Below are positions 11,555-25,746 of a DNA stretch of 64,000 nucleotides, one piece after another. The notes under the pieces were generated by a model that saw only the letters and a program-made list of their open reading frames with translations, was not told the origin of the DNA and did not search any database. The first letter of the stretch is position 1. Every line of letters begins with the position of its first letter. This DNA comes from Xestospongia bergquistia (Eukaryota > Porifera > Demospongiae > Haplosclerida > Petrosiidae): positions 2,865,501-2,929,500 of the forward strand of contig OZ014425.1 of the NCBI GenBank assembly GCA_963965975.1. Reading direction: 5' to 3'. A program made the translations under genes and the position numbers.

Positions 11555-12740
11555 GCCCAAGGATAGCAATTAATAAATATCGTTTTCTTGTCAAATCTGT
11601 GTTTAAGGCAACAACGTTGTTTGGGATTTTGTTAAAATTTAAAAGGAATTTAGAAAAGTTAAATTTGAATTTTATTTATTTCTTTTTCATGATTTGACCC
11701 GTTCTTTATATTTTATTTTCATCTTAACAAATCTAGCAAGAGGAGAGGGTAGTACCCTTAATATAGAGCATTTGTCTTACAGCTGGTATAGACAAATTTA
11801 TTTTATCTCCATGTAAACATCTCTTTAATGTGCCTATTTCTAAGAAAGCTATACATATAATTGAAGTTGAGATGTCACTCGTGTAGCTCCTGGAATCTTT
11901 ATGTACATAAATATATTATTTTAAAATTTATCTTAAAGTCCTTTAAAATGAATGAATTTGTGCCACCTAATTTAAGTTAATTTTGAAAGTTTTTCATAGC
12001 AGAAGTATGTGCTTTTCATGTATATTTGATCAGCTATGGTCTTTGTGTGTTCAAAGTCAATTACCCAATTCCAATAGCACCATCCCAAATAATCTTTACA
12101 ATTGAAGATGGCCTTTCTAGATAGTACTTGTCAAAGTCTTCACAAGATTACAAATTGTTGCAGAATATGATGCAAAGCTAACATATGCAATACATGTGTA
12201 TGTACATAAAAATAATTCAAAGCAAATTTAGTACTACCTAGTTATAAGATGCAAACATGCCAGGTGGAATGATATATATTATAGTATTATTCTTACTAGA
12301 CTACACTTTCAAAAAATATCTATTTCATAATTCCCCAACACTCAACATTCTTAATTCCTTCAAGAATTGATTCTCTCTCAAATTTTTTTTTCTGGAGTAA
12401 CATTTTTTGTCTCTATACTCCAGTTTTACTGCAACCAGGACTCCGACAATTTATGTTATCTCCTGATTTAATTTTATACCAAAATCATGAAGACATTTAT
12501 CTTTAGCAAAATCAACCCTATACATTTATTGATCAATTACTGTAGTTAAGAAAATGTAATTATATCAGAACACTTCATTCTTCAGTAAAACATAAAAATT
12601 ACAAGACAATAAGATATGTGTACCTTCTACCTGTATTGTATGTGTATATCAAATATCATGAACACAGTATTGCCGCTATTGGCACAAATATTATGGCCAC
12701 TGTGGATTTTACAACCACATTTCTTTCTAACTTTCCTGAA
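11555..12740. other. Non-coding stretch, nothing recognised
   Basis: AT-rich, frequent stops on both strands, no repeat boundaries that I could define. Confidence 0.5.
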
Positions 12741-12764
12741 TCAACGTCTAAGCTTATGGTTCCT

Positions 12765-13100
12765 CTACATTTACAATCTATCTACTGGCAACCTCTACAG
12801 TCCATCTACTATAGCAGTTTCTAAAGTCTATCTACTACTTGCCTTTATAAACCTACCTACTAGCAACTTCTACAGTCTTTCTACTAAAAGCCTCAACAAA
12901 TTTTCTACTAGCAACCACTACAGTCTACTTACAAGAGACTTCTGCAGGCAATGTATACATAACCACTAGCAGCCTATACAGTCTATCTACTAGCAACCTC
13001 TACAATGTAGCCTACTTACTAGCAACCTCTATAGTCTATCTACTAATAACGTCTACAGTTTATCGACTAGCAACCACTACACAATATACCTACTAACAAA
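12765..13100. repeat. Minisatellite, about 25-35-bp unit (ctatctactagcaacctctacagt)
   Basis: About ten imperfect copies of a phrase built from 'tctacagt', 'ctatctacta' and 'gcaacctc'. The open frame through its left half is a by-product of the repetition. Confidence 0.8.
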
Positions 13101-14126
13101 AAAATCACTAAGCATTAAAACACATTACAGGATCACATGGAAATCCCATGGGAGGAATTTCTTCTGCTCCAGAAAAAAGTTAAGAAGTGAATACAAGCTC
13201 ACCTTATCTCTATAAAATCAAACAGTCATGGTAAAGTGCTGGCTACATCAACCCAAATATATTAAATAATGTTATTAAATCAGGTCTATTGATGAGTACT
13301 AACAATACATAAGTTGGGATTTAAGTTATTTTGACAATACAGTAATGAAGCTCCCTTTTCTCTATTTTTAGCAATATGCACAAAAGACAAATGATCAACA
13401 AATGTTTGTAATGCCTTAATCAACCATTAGCCAAATAAAAGTACCATTTTTACTGGACAATATTGAATATAGCGCTAAAACGTTCGTAATGTGCAAAAAT
13501 AGCACCTTATCAAATACTTCTAATCTCTTGAAAAAATAAATTCTACAAATAAGAAAGTGGCAATGGTGAGTTTAGTTAAATAAGCCTATACAATACATTT
13601 TGGTAAGTTGTAAAAGAATTATGTCACACTCTTTGTGACATAAACTTTGACATTACATTTGAAAATATGGAGAATCTTTTCTATATAGCCTTTTAGACTA
13701 TCAGTGTCACTAGTAACTGTTGAAAGTTTTTGTGTAGTTCTATGGCAAGACTGCAGTTGAATATGCAGCTCTGTTCTCGTCACAAGTAAGTTTAAGTAGA
13801 AGTTGTATTTAAACGAAATTGATACAGTCAGGAACAAACAAAATCAGGTATTTATCTGAAATTGAATAAAGAACAAAGATCAAACTAAATGGAAGGACAA
13901 TGAACAAAGATAAGAACTATTACAGAAATCAGGAATGAGGCAGGCTTACACACACTTAATTAACACTTAAATGATTCAAAGAAAATGTGGTTATAGATTT
14001 AAAGATAGACTAAATTACACACAAATATCTTGCATGAGTCTCAAATAGTTGTATCACATATAGAAACAGGTTGACAGAAGTGGTTCATTATTACAAAACA
14101 GATCATATGTGATCCATTATTATATA
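13101..14126. other. Non-coding stretch, nothing recognised
   Basis: The open stretch on the minus strand at 13619-13837 has no motif, no splice context and a composition like its surroundings. No other signal. Confidence 0.45.
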
Positions 14127-14134
14127 CTATACAT

Positions 14135-14616
14135 CAGGCTTGGGGTCAAATATATGAGTATTTGTATTTAGCTGTATTTAAATACTTTTTTTGAGTATTT
14201 GTATTTGTATTTTGAAATTTTGAAACAGGAAGTATTTGTATTTGTATTTGAAATACTTCATGAAATCTTTAAATACTCCTTTTTAAATTGTTTGTTTCTG
14301 TGGAAAGACTATTCAGCATAGTAGGAAAAGTTTTTCCTGCCCTGATCAATGTTGCCTAACTGACAAAACATTTGAAGAGATTATCAATAATTTGTAATGA
14401 TTAGTTCATTATATGTAAAGCAAATAATGGGGATTTTCCTGCTGGGATAGTATAAAGAAGTATTTGGAAAGCATTTAAATACTTTTCAAAGTATTTGTAT
14501 TTGTATTTGAAATACATTCCTGCTAGAAGTATTTGTATTTGTATATTGTATTTCATGTTTTGAGAGTATTTGTATTTGTATTTAAATACTATTCAATGTA
14601 TTTGACCCCATGCCTG
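14135..14616. mobile_element. hAT-type MITE with perfect 8-bp duplication
   Basis: 482 bp with inverted termini CAGGC(T/A)TGGGGTCAAATA at both ends, flanked by identical 8-bp copies CTATACAT (14127-14134 and 14617-14624). The interior is filled with subterminal GTATTTGTATTTGAAATAC-type motifs in both orientations, typical of hAT transposase binding arrays. No coding sequence. The perfect duplication suggests a fairly recent insertion. Confidence 0.93.
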
Positions 14617-14624
14617 CTATACAT

Positions 14625-16340
14625 ATAAATTATGTAACAAAACTGTAAAAGATAATTCATTGCAAATTGATTTAATTTTAAATACAGTGTATACAGGTTG
14701 CATAGTTATGAAAAATATCTACATATAATACTATTAATTACTAATGTATTACGAAAGTGAAGGTGATATAGCTAGAATTAGTAAAAGCAATAGGTTACGC
14801 TTATTTTCAGTAAAAATAAATTTGCAATTGCAATCTGTACATATAACTAGTGGTAATTATACTGTTGAATATCAGATTTATCCCAAGTATTGCTGTGAAG
14901 TACTTCATATATCTAAAGTGTATAGTCTGTTATGTTCATATCAGGTCATTGTTACAATTGGGAATTATAAGAGTTGATAAATAGAATTTTATATTTTTAG
15001 GTTTCTCTGTTTTCAAGTATAACATTTGAGAAATAACAAGTCATAAGTCAAGATTCTTTAGTCATTTCTGTCATTTGTCTTCACAGTCATCTATTTTTGT
15101 AATTGTCTGGGATGTTCTAATGTATCACTACATTATATTATAAAGATATTTTGGATATACTATGTACAGCAAACTCAGACATCAAATAGTGCCAGTAATA
15201 CTACTTTTAAATAATGAATATTTTATGAGTTTTCTTTGTTCTCATTATCTAGACAGATAGTTAATGTGTGGACAGGATATTATAAGATCTTTGTTACTGG
15301 CATCTTCTTGTGCTTTTTTTCTTGGACACTTCTGGTGTGTGTTTTATTATCAGCTTATTGCCCTAATAATCCATTATTTTTTGTAATATATGCACTTGCA
15401 TATCTTTGTACTGTAGCTGGTTTTCGAAACTACTCCTCTCATGAATTTTATCAAGTTTGATTGTACTCAACTATGCTAGGAAGAACAAGTACCCAAAGAA
15501 TTGCAGTGCCTTGACCTACTGGGAGGTGGACTACCATACCAAATCACTCATCATCAGCACTTTATATTAGATAACGCATATAATGTACTTTATATCAGAG
15601 AAATTAAAATTTGTTTTACCTCTTTTAATGTGTTTCCTGTAAAGGAAACAACAGACACCCTTAATGTTAACTGCGATTGCAGCAAAAGTACTCCTGCTCT
15701 GCTCTACTAAATGGCTTTTTGAAAGCCACCATTACAAGACGTTGTGCTGTTGTTGTTTACTAGAATGGGACTGTGGCTGATTCGATAGTATTTGTTGTAA
15801 ACTGCTCTATTAAGTATTCTTTAATTCAATATACTGAGACTTTATAAGACAGTATCTTACATACTAAAGCTCTTTCCTCCTCTCTCATGCACTCACTCTA
15901 GCTCACTCACTCTTTTTCTCATCTTGTCTAATATGTCAGTTAAATCATTGTCTCCATTTATATGGACTCCAACTAAACCTTGGCATTCGCGATTTCATAA
16001 TAGTATAATTTGTTGTTAACCTGCATTCAAATGTGACAATATGCACCTTTAATAATATTATTATACCTTAGCAGTAGTGACAACACAGTTGACCTCTCCT
16101 CTATAAGTACTCATATTTGTACCAAAAGCTTTGATCACTCCAGACACTTTGGTGAAACGATTTTTTTCACACTTAGCTTCTTTGAGCAATTAACTTTAGC
16201 ATACCAATTCGTGAATGTCATTGATTCATATACAGGTGGTTGATTGTTTGAATAATCAAATTATTTTTCACCCAGTTTGTTAGTGAGGAGTGGAATTCAT
16301 CATGCATACTTGTATATCACACAGTCAAAAATCAAACAGT
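14625..16340. other. Non-coding stretch, nothing recognised
   Basis: Open stretches at 14744-14977, 15236-15460 and 15501-15710 (plus) have no known motifs. The 15236 one would be very hydrophobic, but it has no supported start or splice structure. Confidence 0.4.
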
Positions 16341-16405
16341 AAGGGGGCAGAGCCCCCCCCCCCCCAATTTCAAAAGTGGGGGGGCTCCATCCCCCTGCCC
16401 CCTAG
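16341..16405. repeat. GC-rich hairpin with a poly-C run
   Basis: Inverted arms aagggggcagagccccc and the mirrored gggggctccatccccctgccccct enclose a C13-14 tract and a short AT loop. This stands out sharply in AT-rich DNA and looks like a small foldback element or the remnant of a GC-rich TIR element. Confidence 0.6.
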
Positions 16406-17379
16406 TTCTCTACAACTGATTAATAAACGTATATTCAGACAGACAATGTTCATTGTGTACTATAGATAAGATATACGGAGTTATATAGTTGTTATTATCA
16501 TGGCGCAATATCCATCATCAACTGAACATTCTCAGTTCACAATAGTGGTGCCACATTTCTACAGTGTGTCAGCATTTTACTTCTGCAGGGCTGTTTAGCA
16601 AGACTACTGGCACCAAATTTGTACTAGAAATTAATAAATTTAGATGCCATTCCTTCATTTTAGCAACCGTGTGTCTCGACTTTACTTCTGCAGGGCTGTT
16701 TAGCAAGGCAGAAGAAGGAACTGGATTCCATACAGACGAGTCATTTGACAGTGATGTTCCTCGCTACAACAAAAGGGAAAGACAGTAGTCAAATACGGTC
16801 AGAGTAGCAGTACTCCACGTGTGTGTGTATATCTAGCTTGCCCAACTTAAGTTTTAAATTCAGTACTTTTAGTGCATCTGTTATCTGAACTAACCCTGTG
16901 ATAAGTCAAAAATATCTCACTAGTCTTTTCTCTGTAATATATAGACTTTAGTAATCAGTATATTTAGCACAATGTAGCAAGTCTGAATAATATTAGTCAC
17001 GTGTTTTATTTACTACAAGCCTATTTACCCCCATTGCGTCTACTTTTGTATCAGTATCAGCTTGTTTGATAATGATGTTCCTCACTGCAACAAAAGGGAA
17101 AGACAGTAGTAACAAATATGGTCAGAGTAGCAGTACTCATGTATGTTAGTATATCTAGCTTGACTTTTAAATTCAGTGAGATTTAGCTCTTAGTTTTAGT
17201 GCATTTATTACCTTAACTAAGCCTGTAATAAGTCATTTTAAAACATAATATCTTACCTGTCCTTGTCTATATAATATATACACTTTGGTAACCAGTATAT
17301 TTAGTATAATGTAGCAAGTCACGTGTTTTTACAGGCTTTTTACCACCATTGTGTCTGCTGTGGTATCAGTATCAGCTTG

Positions 17380-20300
17380 TAATGGTTTGTACTAGAAATC
17401 ATGGACTGCATTACTTCATTTTAGCAATCAATGTGTCAGGACTTTATTTCTGCAGGGCTGTTTAAGAAGACATAAGAAGGAACTGTATTCCATGCAGTTC
17501 CATGTGTGTTAGTATATTCAGTGATCTTTAGCCCCTAGGTTTAGCGCATCTGTTATCTGAACTAAGCCTGTCGTAAGTCATTTGGAAACATATCTGACTA
17601 GTCCTTTTCCAGTATATTTAGTACAATGTAGCCCATTTAAATCTATTGTGTCTACTTTTGTATCAGTATCAGCTTGTAATGGTTTGTCACAATTTTTTTG
17701 CAGCGCTATTTACCCTCACTGTCTCTACGTTTGTGTCAGTATCAGCTTGTGATGCATTATTATTGGTTGGTTGTTGTATTGTGTATACTTATGAATATGA
17801 TTATCATGTGTAGACTTCCTGTCCCGTAAGTTATCTATGCACTATGTATTATAAAATGTGCATATTGTGGAGATTTTTTTGAGTCTTGAGTATTGTCCTA
17901 TATCATACGTGAATGTGTTTGTAATGGTTGTACTACAAATCATTAGAAATGCATTACTTCATTTTAGCAACTAATGTGTTAGGACTTCACTTCTACAGGG
18001 CTGTGGAGCAAGACAGAAGAAGGAACTGTATTCCATGAAGGCAATTCCTCGCTACAAGAAAGGGAAAGACAGTAGTAACAAACACGGTCAGAGAAGCAGT
18101 ACTCCATGTGCTGTAGTATATGACTTTTAAATTCAGTGAGCTTTAGCCCTTAGTTTTAGTGTTTTGTTATCTTAACTAAGCTTATCGTAAGTCTTTTTGA
18201 AATATAATATCTCACTAGTCCGTAATATAAAGACTTCAGTAACTGGTATATTTTGTAAAATATATATAGCGAGTCTCAATAAAATTAGTCGAGCGTTTTT
18301 ATTTAGTACAAGCCTTTTTACCCCCATAGTGTTTACTTTTGTATGAGTATGACTTTTTAATGGTTTATACTAGAAAACTTAGGACATTACTTCTGCAGGG
18401 CCATTTAGCAAGAAAGAAGAAGGAACTGAATTCCGTTTTGCCAAGTCATTTAACAGTGTTCTGCAGTAAATAACGTTCCTCGCTACAGCCCTAAGGCAAA
18501 TAAATAGTGTCAACACTTCATGTGCATTAGTATATCTACCTTCACTTTAAATTCAATGAGCTTTAGCCCTATCTACCTTGACTTTAAATTCAATGAGCTT
18601 TATCCCTCTCTACCTTGACTTTAAATTCAATGAGCTTTATCCCTATCTACCTTGACTTAAAATTCAATGAGCTTTAGCCCTATCTACCTTGACTTAAAAT
18701 TCAATGAGCTTTAGTCTTGTCTACCTTGACTTTAAATTCAATGAGCTTTAGCCCTTAGTTTAGTGCTTTTGTAGTATCAGTTTGTAATAGTTTGTGCTAG
18801 ACAGCATTACTTCGTTTTAGCAAGCAATGAATCATGACTTTATTTAGCAAGACAGAAGAAGGAACTGGATTTCATTCAACCAAATCATTCGACAGTGTTC
18901 TCTGCAGTAAATCCGAGACAATAATGTTCCTCGGTACAGCCCAAGGGTAAATAAATACAGTCAAGTGTCAATACTTCATGTTTGTTAGTATCTCTAGCTT
19001 GACTTTAAACTTATTGTGTCTACTTTTGTACCAGTATCAGCTTGTAATGGTTTGTACTAGAAATCATGGACTGCATTACTTCATTTTAGCAATCAATGTG
19101 TCAGGACTTTATTTCTGCAGTGCTGTTTAACAAGACATAAGAAGGAACTGTATTCCATGCAGTTCCATGTGTGTTAGTATATTCAGTGATCTTTAGCCCC
19201 TAGGTTTAGCGCATTGAACTAAGCCTGTCGTAAGTCTTTTGGAAACATATCTGACTAGTCCTTTTCCAGTATATTTAGTACAATGTAGCCCATTTAAATC
19301 TATTGTGTCTACTTTTGTATCAGTATCAGCTTGTAATGGTTTGTCACAATTTTTTTTGCAGCGCTATTTACCCTCACTGTCTCTATGTTTGTGTCAGTAT
19401 CAGCTTGTGCTGCATTATTATTGGTTGGTTGTTGTATTGTGTATACTTATGAATATGATTATCATGTGTAGACTTCCTGTCCCGTAAGTTATCTATGCAC
19501 TATGTATTATAAAATGTGCATATTGTGGAGATTTTTTTGAGTCTTGAGTATTGTCCTATATCATACGTGAATGTGTTTGTAATGGTTGTACTACAAATCA
19601 TTAGAAATGCATTACTTCATTTTAGCAACTAATGTGTTAGGACTTCACTTCTACAGGGCTGTGGAGCAAGACAGAAGAAGGAACTGTATTCCATGAAGGC
19701 AATTCCTCGCTACAAGAAAGGGAAAGACAGTAGTAACAAACACGGTCAGAGAAGCAGTACTCCATGTGCTGTACTATATGACTTTTAAATTCAGTGAGCT
19801 TTAACCCTTAGTTTTAGTGTTTTGTTATCTTAACTAAGCTTATCGTAAGTCTTTTTGAAATATAATATCTCACTAGTCCATAATATAAAGACTTCAGTAA
19901 CTGGTATATTTTGTAAAATATATATAGCGAGTCTCAATAAAATTAGTCGAGCGTTTTTATTTAGTACAAGCCTTTTACCCCCATAGTGTTTACTTTTGTA
20001 TGAGTATGACTTTGTAATGGTTTATTACTTCTGCAGGGCCATTTAGCAAGAAAGAAGAAGGAACTGAATTCCGTTTTGCCAAGTCATTTAACAGTGTTCT
20101 GCAGTAAATAACGTTCCTCGCTACAGCCCTAAGGCAAATAAATAGTGTCAATACTTCATGTGCATTAGTATATCTACCTTCACTTTAAATTCAATGAGCT
20201 TTAGCCCTATCTACCTTGACTTTAAATTCAATGAGCTTTATCCCTCTCTACCTTGACTTTGAATTCAATGAGCTTTATCCCTATCTACCTTGACTTAAAA

Positions 20301-20690
20301 TTCAATGAGCTTTAGTCTTGTCTACCTTGACTTTAAATTCAATGAGCTTTAGCCCTTAGTTTAGTGCTTTTGTAGTATCAGCTTGTAATAGTTTGTGCTA
20401 GACAGCATTACTTCGTTTTAGCAAGCAATGAATCATGACTTTATTTAGCAAGACAGAAGAAGGAACTGGATTTAATTCAGCCAAATCATTCGACAGTGTT
20501 CTCTGCAGTAAATCCGAGACAATAATGTTCCTTGGTACAGACCAAGGGTAAATAAATACAGTCAAGTGTCAATACTTCATGTGCGTTAGTATCTCTAGCT
20601 TGAGTTTAAACTATTGTGTCTACTTTTGTATCAGTATCAATAATGTGCTTTAGCCCTATCTACCTTGACTTTCAATTCAATGAGCTTTAG
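17380..20690. repeat. 1.66-kb tandem duplication inside array A
   Basis: Sequence from about 17380 recurs about 1,658 bp on. For example, cccgtaagttatctatgc is at 17823 and 19481, and the cccctaggtttagcgcat and gagcgtttttatttagtac blocks follow in the same order. The copies differ by substitutions and small indels. Partial third and fourth versions are at 24.2-24.7 kb and 39.95-40.3 kb. Confidence 0.8.
18526..18765. repeat. Short tandem subrepeat, ~36-bp unit
   Basis: About six consecutive copies of 'ctatctaccttgactttaaattcaatgagctttagcc' with few changes. Smaller runs of the same unit occur at 20170-20360, 20645-20730, 25010-25150 and 25435-25520, all inside array A. Confidence 0.85.
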
Positions 20691-21976
20691 CCTTATCTAC
20701 CTTGACTTAAAAATTGAATGAGCTTTAGCCCTTAGTTTAGTGTATTTGTAGTATCAGCTTGTAATAGTTTGTGCTAGACAGCATTACTTCGTTTTAGCAA
20801 GCAATGAATCATGACTTTATTTAGCAAGACAGAAGAAGGAACTGGATTTAATTCAGCCAAATCATTTGACAGTGTTCTCTGCAATAAATCCGAGACAATA
20901 ATGTTCCTCACTACAGCCCAAGGGTAAATAAATACAGTCAAGTGTCAATACTTCATGTTTGTTAGTATATCTAGCTTGACTTTAAACTATTGTGTGTACT
21001 TTTGTACCAGTATCAGCTTGTAATGGTTTGTACTAGAAACCTTAGACTGCATTGCTTCATTTCATTTTAGCAATCAATGTGTCAGGACTTTACTTCTGCA
21101 GGGCTGTGGAGCAAGACAGAAGAGGGAACTGTATTCCATACAGGGAAGTCATTTGACAGTGTTCTCTGCAGTAAATCCAAGACAATAATATTCCTCGCTA
21201 CAGCCCAAGGGTAAATAAATACAGTCAAGTGTCAATACTTCATGTGCGTTAGTATATCTAGCTTGACTTTAAACTCTACTTTTGTATCAGTATCAGCTTG
21301 TAATGGTTTGTACTAGAAATCTTAGACTGCATTGCTTCATTTCATTTTAGCAATCAATGTGTCAGGACTTTACTTCTGCAGGGCTGTGGAGCAAGACAGA
21401 AGAAGGAACTGTATTCCATGCAGGAAAGTCATTTGACAGTGTTCTCTGCAGTAAATCCAAGACAATAATGTTCCTCGCTACAGCACAAGGGTAAATAAAT
21501 ACAGTCAAGTCTCAATACTTCATTTGCGTTATTATATCTAGCTTGACTTTAAACTTATTCTGTCTACTTTTGTACCAGTATCAGCTTGTAATGGTTTGTA
21601 CTAGAAACCTTAGACTGCATTGCTTTTAGCAATCAATGTGTAAGGACTTTACTTCTGCGGGGCTGTGGATCAAAACTGAAGAAGGAACTGTATTCCATGA
21701 GGGAAGTCATTTGACAGTGTTCTCTGCAGTAATTCCAAGACAATGAAATTCCTCGTTACAACAAAAAGGAAAGACAGTAGTAACAAATACAGTCAGAGAA
21801 GCAGTACTCCATGTGCTGTAGTATATCTAACATGACTTTTAAATTCAGTGAGCTTTAGCCCTTAGTTTTAGTGCATTTGTATCTTAACTAACGTATCGTA
21901 AGTCTTCTTGAAATTTAGTAACCGGTATATTTTGTAGCAAGTCTCAATAAATTGGACGATTGTTTTTATTTAGTAC

Positions 21977-22115
21977 TAGCCTCGTACCCAGACTTTTGCG
22001 ATAGAAAAGAAACCCTGGTCATTACTGCTTGCGCATTCGCGTAATTAAATCACAATGACACGCAAACAGTAGTTACCAGGCTCTTTTCTATTGCGAAAGC
22101 TTGGCTACAAGGCTA
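21977..22115. mobile_element. Long-TIR MITE (MULE-like), short form 1
   Basis: 139-bp element, almost all inverted repeat: TAGCCTCGTACCCAGACTTT... and ...ATTGCGAAAGCTTGGCTACAAGGCTA. It is flanked by 9-bp copies ATTTAGTAC (21968-21976, 22116-22124). A 9-bp duplication with long TIRs suggests a Mutator-like superfamily, which is inference. No coding sequence. Confidence 0.88.
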
Positions 22116-25100
22116 ATTTAGTACAAGCCATTTTACCCCATTGTCTTTACTTTTGTATCAGTATGAGCATGTAATAGTTTGTACTAGAAATCTTAGACAG
22201 CATTACTTCTTTTTAGCAAGCAATGAGTCACGACTTTAATTCTGCAGGGCTTTTTAGCAAGACAGAAGAATGAACTGGATTCCATTCACCTAAGTCATTT
22301 GACAGTGTTCCCTGCAGTAAATCCGAGACACTAATGTTCCTCACTACAGCCCATGGGCAAATAAATAGAGTCAGAGTATCAATACTTCATTTGTGTTAGT
22401 ATATCTAGCTTGACATTAAATTCAATGAGCTTGTAAAGGTTTGTACTAGAAATCTTAGACAGCATTACTTGTTTAGTAGCAAATGTCAAGACTGAAGAAG
22501 GAACTGGATTCCATGCACCCAAGTCATTTGCAATCTTCTCTGAAGTAAACGCTACAAAAAAGGGAAAGACAGTAGTAACAAATACGTTCACGTAAACAGT
22601 AGTCCATGTGTGTTAGTATATGTAGCTTGACTTTGAAATTCAGTCAGATGCACTAAAACTAAGCCTGTCATAAGTCATTTGGAAACATATCTGACTATTC
22701 CTTTCCTCTCTAATATATAGACTTTAGTAACCAGTATATTTAGTACAATGAGTCACCACTTTATTTCTGCAGGGCTGTTTAGCAAGACAGAAGAATGAAC
22801 TGGATTCCATTCAGCCAAATCATTTGTCAGTGTTCTCTGCAGTAAATCCGAGACACTAATGTTCCTTGCTACAGCCCATGGGCAAATAAATTCAGTCAAG
22901 TGTCAATACTTCATGTGCGTTAGTATATCTTGCTTGACTTCAAATTGAATGAGCTTTAGCCCTTAGTTTAGTGCATTTGTAGTATCAGCTTGTAATGGTT
23001 TGTAGTAGAAATCTTAGACAGCATTACTTCGTTAGCAACCAATGAGTGACGACTTTATTTCTGCAGGGCTGTTTAGCAAGACAGAAGAAGGAATTGGATT
23101 CCATTCTGCCAAGTCAGTTGACAGTGTTCTGCAGTAAATAATGTTCCTTGCTACAGCTCATGGGCAAGTAAATACAGTCAGAGTATCAATACTTCATGTG
23201 TGTTGGTATGACTAGCTTGACTTTAATGAGCTTTAGCCCTTAGTTTAGTGCATTTGTTAAAGCCTGTATTAAGTCATTATAAAACATAATATCTCACCTT
23301 TCCTTGTCTCTATAATATATACACTTTAATAACCAGTATGTTTAGTACAATATAGTAAGTCTGAATAATATTAGTCAAGTGTTTTTAAAAGGCTTTTTAC
23401 CACCATTGTGTCTGCTTTGGTATCAGTATCAGCTTGAAAAGGTTTGTACTAGAAATCTTAGGCAACATTACTACTTTAGCAGCCAACGTTTCAGGACTTT
23501 ACTTCTGCAGGGCTGTTTAGCAAGACGGAAGAAGGAACTGCATTCCATTCAACCAAGTCATTTGACAGCTTTCTTGCAGTTCCTTGCTACTGCCCAAGGG
23601 CAAATAAATATGGTCAGAGTAGCAGTACTCCATGTGTGTTAGTATATTCAGTGATCTTTAGCCCCTAGGTTTAGCGCATCTGTTATCTGAACTAAGCCTG
23701 TCATAAGTCATTTGGAAACATATCTGACTAGTCCTTTTCCAGTATATTTAGTACAATGTAGCCCATTTAAACCTATTGTGTCTACTTTTGCATCAGTATC
23801 AGCTTGTAATGGTTTGTACTAGAAATCATGGACTGCATTACTTCATTTTAGCAATCAATGTGTCAGGACTTTATTTCTGCAGGGCTGTTTAACAAGACAA
23901 AAGAAAGAACTGTATTCCATGCAGCCAAGTGATTTGACAGTCTTGTCTGCAATAAATCTTAGACGATGATGTTATTAGCTAGAACAAAAGAAATTGAGTC
24001 AGATTTAGCCCTTAGTTTTAGTGCATCTTTTATGCAAACTAAGCCTGTAATAAGTCATATGGAAACATATCTGACTTCCTTTTCTCTAATATATAAACTT
24101 CAGTAACCAATATATTTAGTACAATGTAGTCTGAATAATATTTGTCAAATGTTTTATCACTACAAGCCTATTTAGCCCCATTATGTCTACCTTTATTTAG
24201 TACAAGCCCATTTAAACCTATTGTTTCTACTTTTGTATCAGTATCAGCTTGTAATGGTTTGTCACAACTTTATTTCTGCAGGGCTATTTACCCTCACTGT
24301 CTCTACATTTGTGTCAGTATCAGCTTGTGCTGTATTATTGGTTGGTTGTTGTATTGTGTATACTTATGAATATGATTATGATGTGTAGACTTCCTGTCCC
24401 GTAAGTTATCTATGCACTATGTATTATAAAATGTGCATATTGTGGAGATTTTTTTGAGTCTTGAGTATTGTCCTATATCATGTGTTTGTAATGGTTGTAC
24501 TACAAATCATTAGAAATGCATTACTTCATTTTAGCAACTAATGTGTTAGGACTTTACATCTACAGGGCTGTGGAGCAAGACAGAAGAAGGAACTGGATTC
24601 CATTTGGCCAAGTCATTTAACAGTGTTCTGCAGTAAATAACGTTCCTCTCTACAGCCCTAAGGCAAATAAATACAATCAGAATGTCATTACTTCATGTGC
24701 GTTAGTATATCCACCTTGACTTTAAATTGAATGAGCTTTAGCCCTTAGTTTTAGTGCATTTGTAGTATCAGCTTGTAATGGTCTGTACTAGAAATCTTAC
24801 ACAGCATTACTTCATTTTAGCAACCAATGAATCACGACTTTATTTCTGCAGGGCTGTTTAACAAGACAGAAGAAGGAACTGGATTCCATTCAGCAAAATC
24901 ATTTGACAGTGTTCTCTGCAGTAAATCCGAGACAATAATGTTCCTCGCTACAACCCAAAGGCAAATAAATAGTGTCAATACTTCATGTGCATTAGTATAT
25001 TTACCTTCACTTTAAATTCAATGAGCTTTAGCCCTATCTACCTTGACTTTAAATTCAATGAGCTTTAGCCCTATCTACCTTGACTTTAAATTCAATAAGC

Positions 25101-25746
25101 TTTAGTCTTATCTACCTTGACTTTAAATTCAATGAGCTTTAGCCCTTAGTTTAGTGCTTTTGTAGTATCAGCTTGTAATAGTTTGTGCTAGACAGCATTA
25201 ATTCCTTTTAGCAAGCAATGAATCATGACTTTATTTAGCAAGACAGAAGAAGGAACTGGATTTAATTCAGCCAAATCATTTGACAGTGTTCTCTGCAATA
25301 AATGCGAGACAATAATGTTCCTCGGTACAGCCCAAGGGTAAATAAATACAGTCAAGTGTCAATACTTCATGTGCATTAGTATACCTAGCTTGAGTTTAAA
25401 CTATTGTGTCTGCTTTTGTATCAGTATCAGCAATGAGCTTTAGCCCTATCTACCTTGACTTTAAATTCAATGAGCTTTAGCCTTATCTACCTTGACTTAA
25501 AAATTCAATGAGCTTTAGCCCTTAGTTTAGTGCTTTTGTAGTATCAACTTGTATTAGTTTGCGCTAGACAGCATTACTTCGTTTTAGCAAGCAATGAATC
25601 ATGACTTTATTTAGAAAGACAGAAGAAGGAACTGGATTTCATTCAACCAAATCATTCGACAGTGTTCTCTGCAGTAAATCCGAGACAATGATGTTCCTCA
25701 CTACAGCCTAAGGGTAAATAAAATTGGACGAGTGTTTTTATTTATT

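Noticed and set aside
12616..12969. 117-codon open frame
   Set aside because: Runs through a short tandem minisatellite; low-complexity peptide.
15236..15460. Small membrane protein
   Set aside because: Hydrophobic but isolated, without supported start, splice sites or homology I can name.
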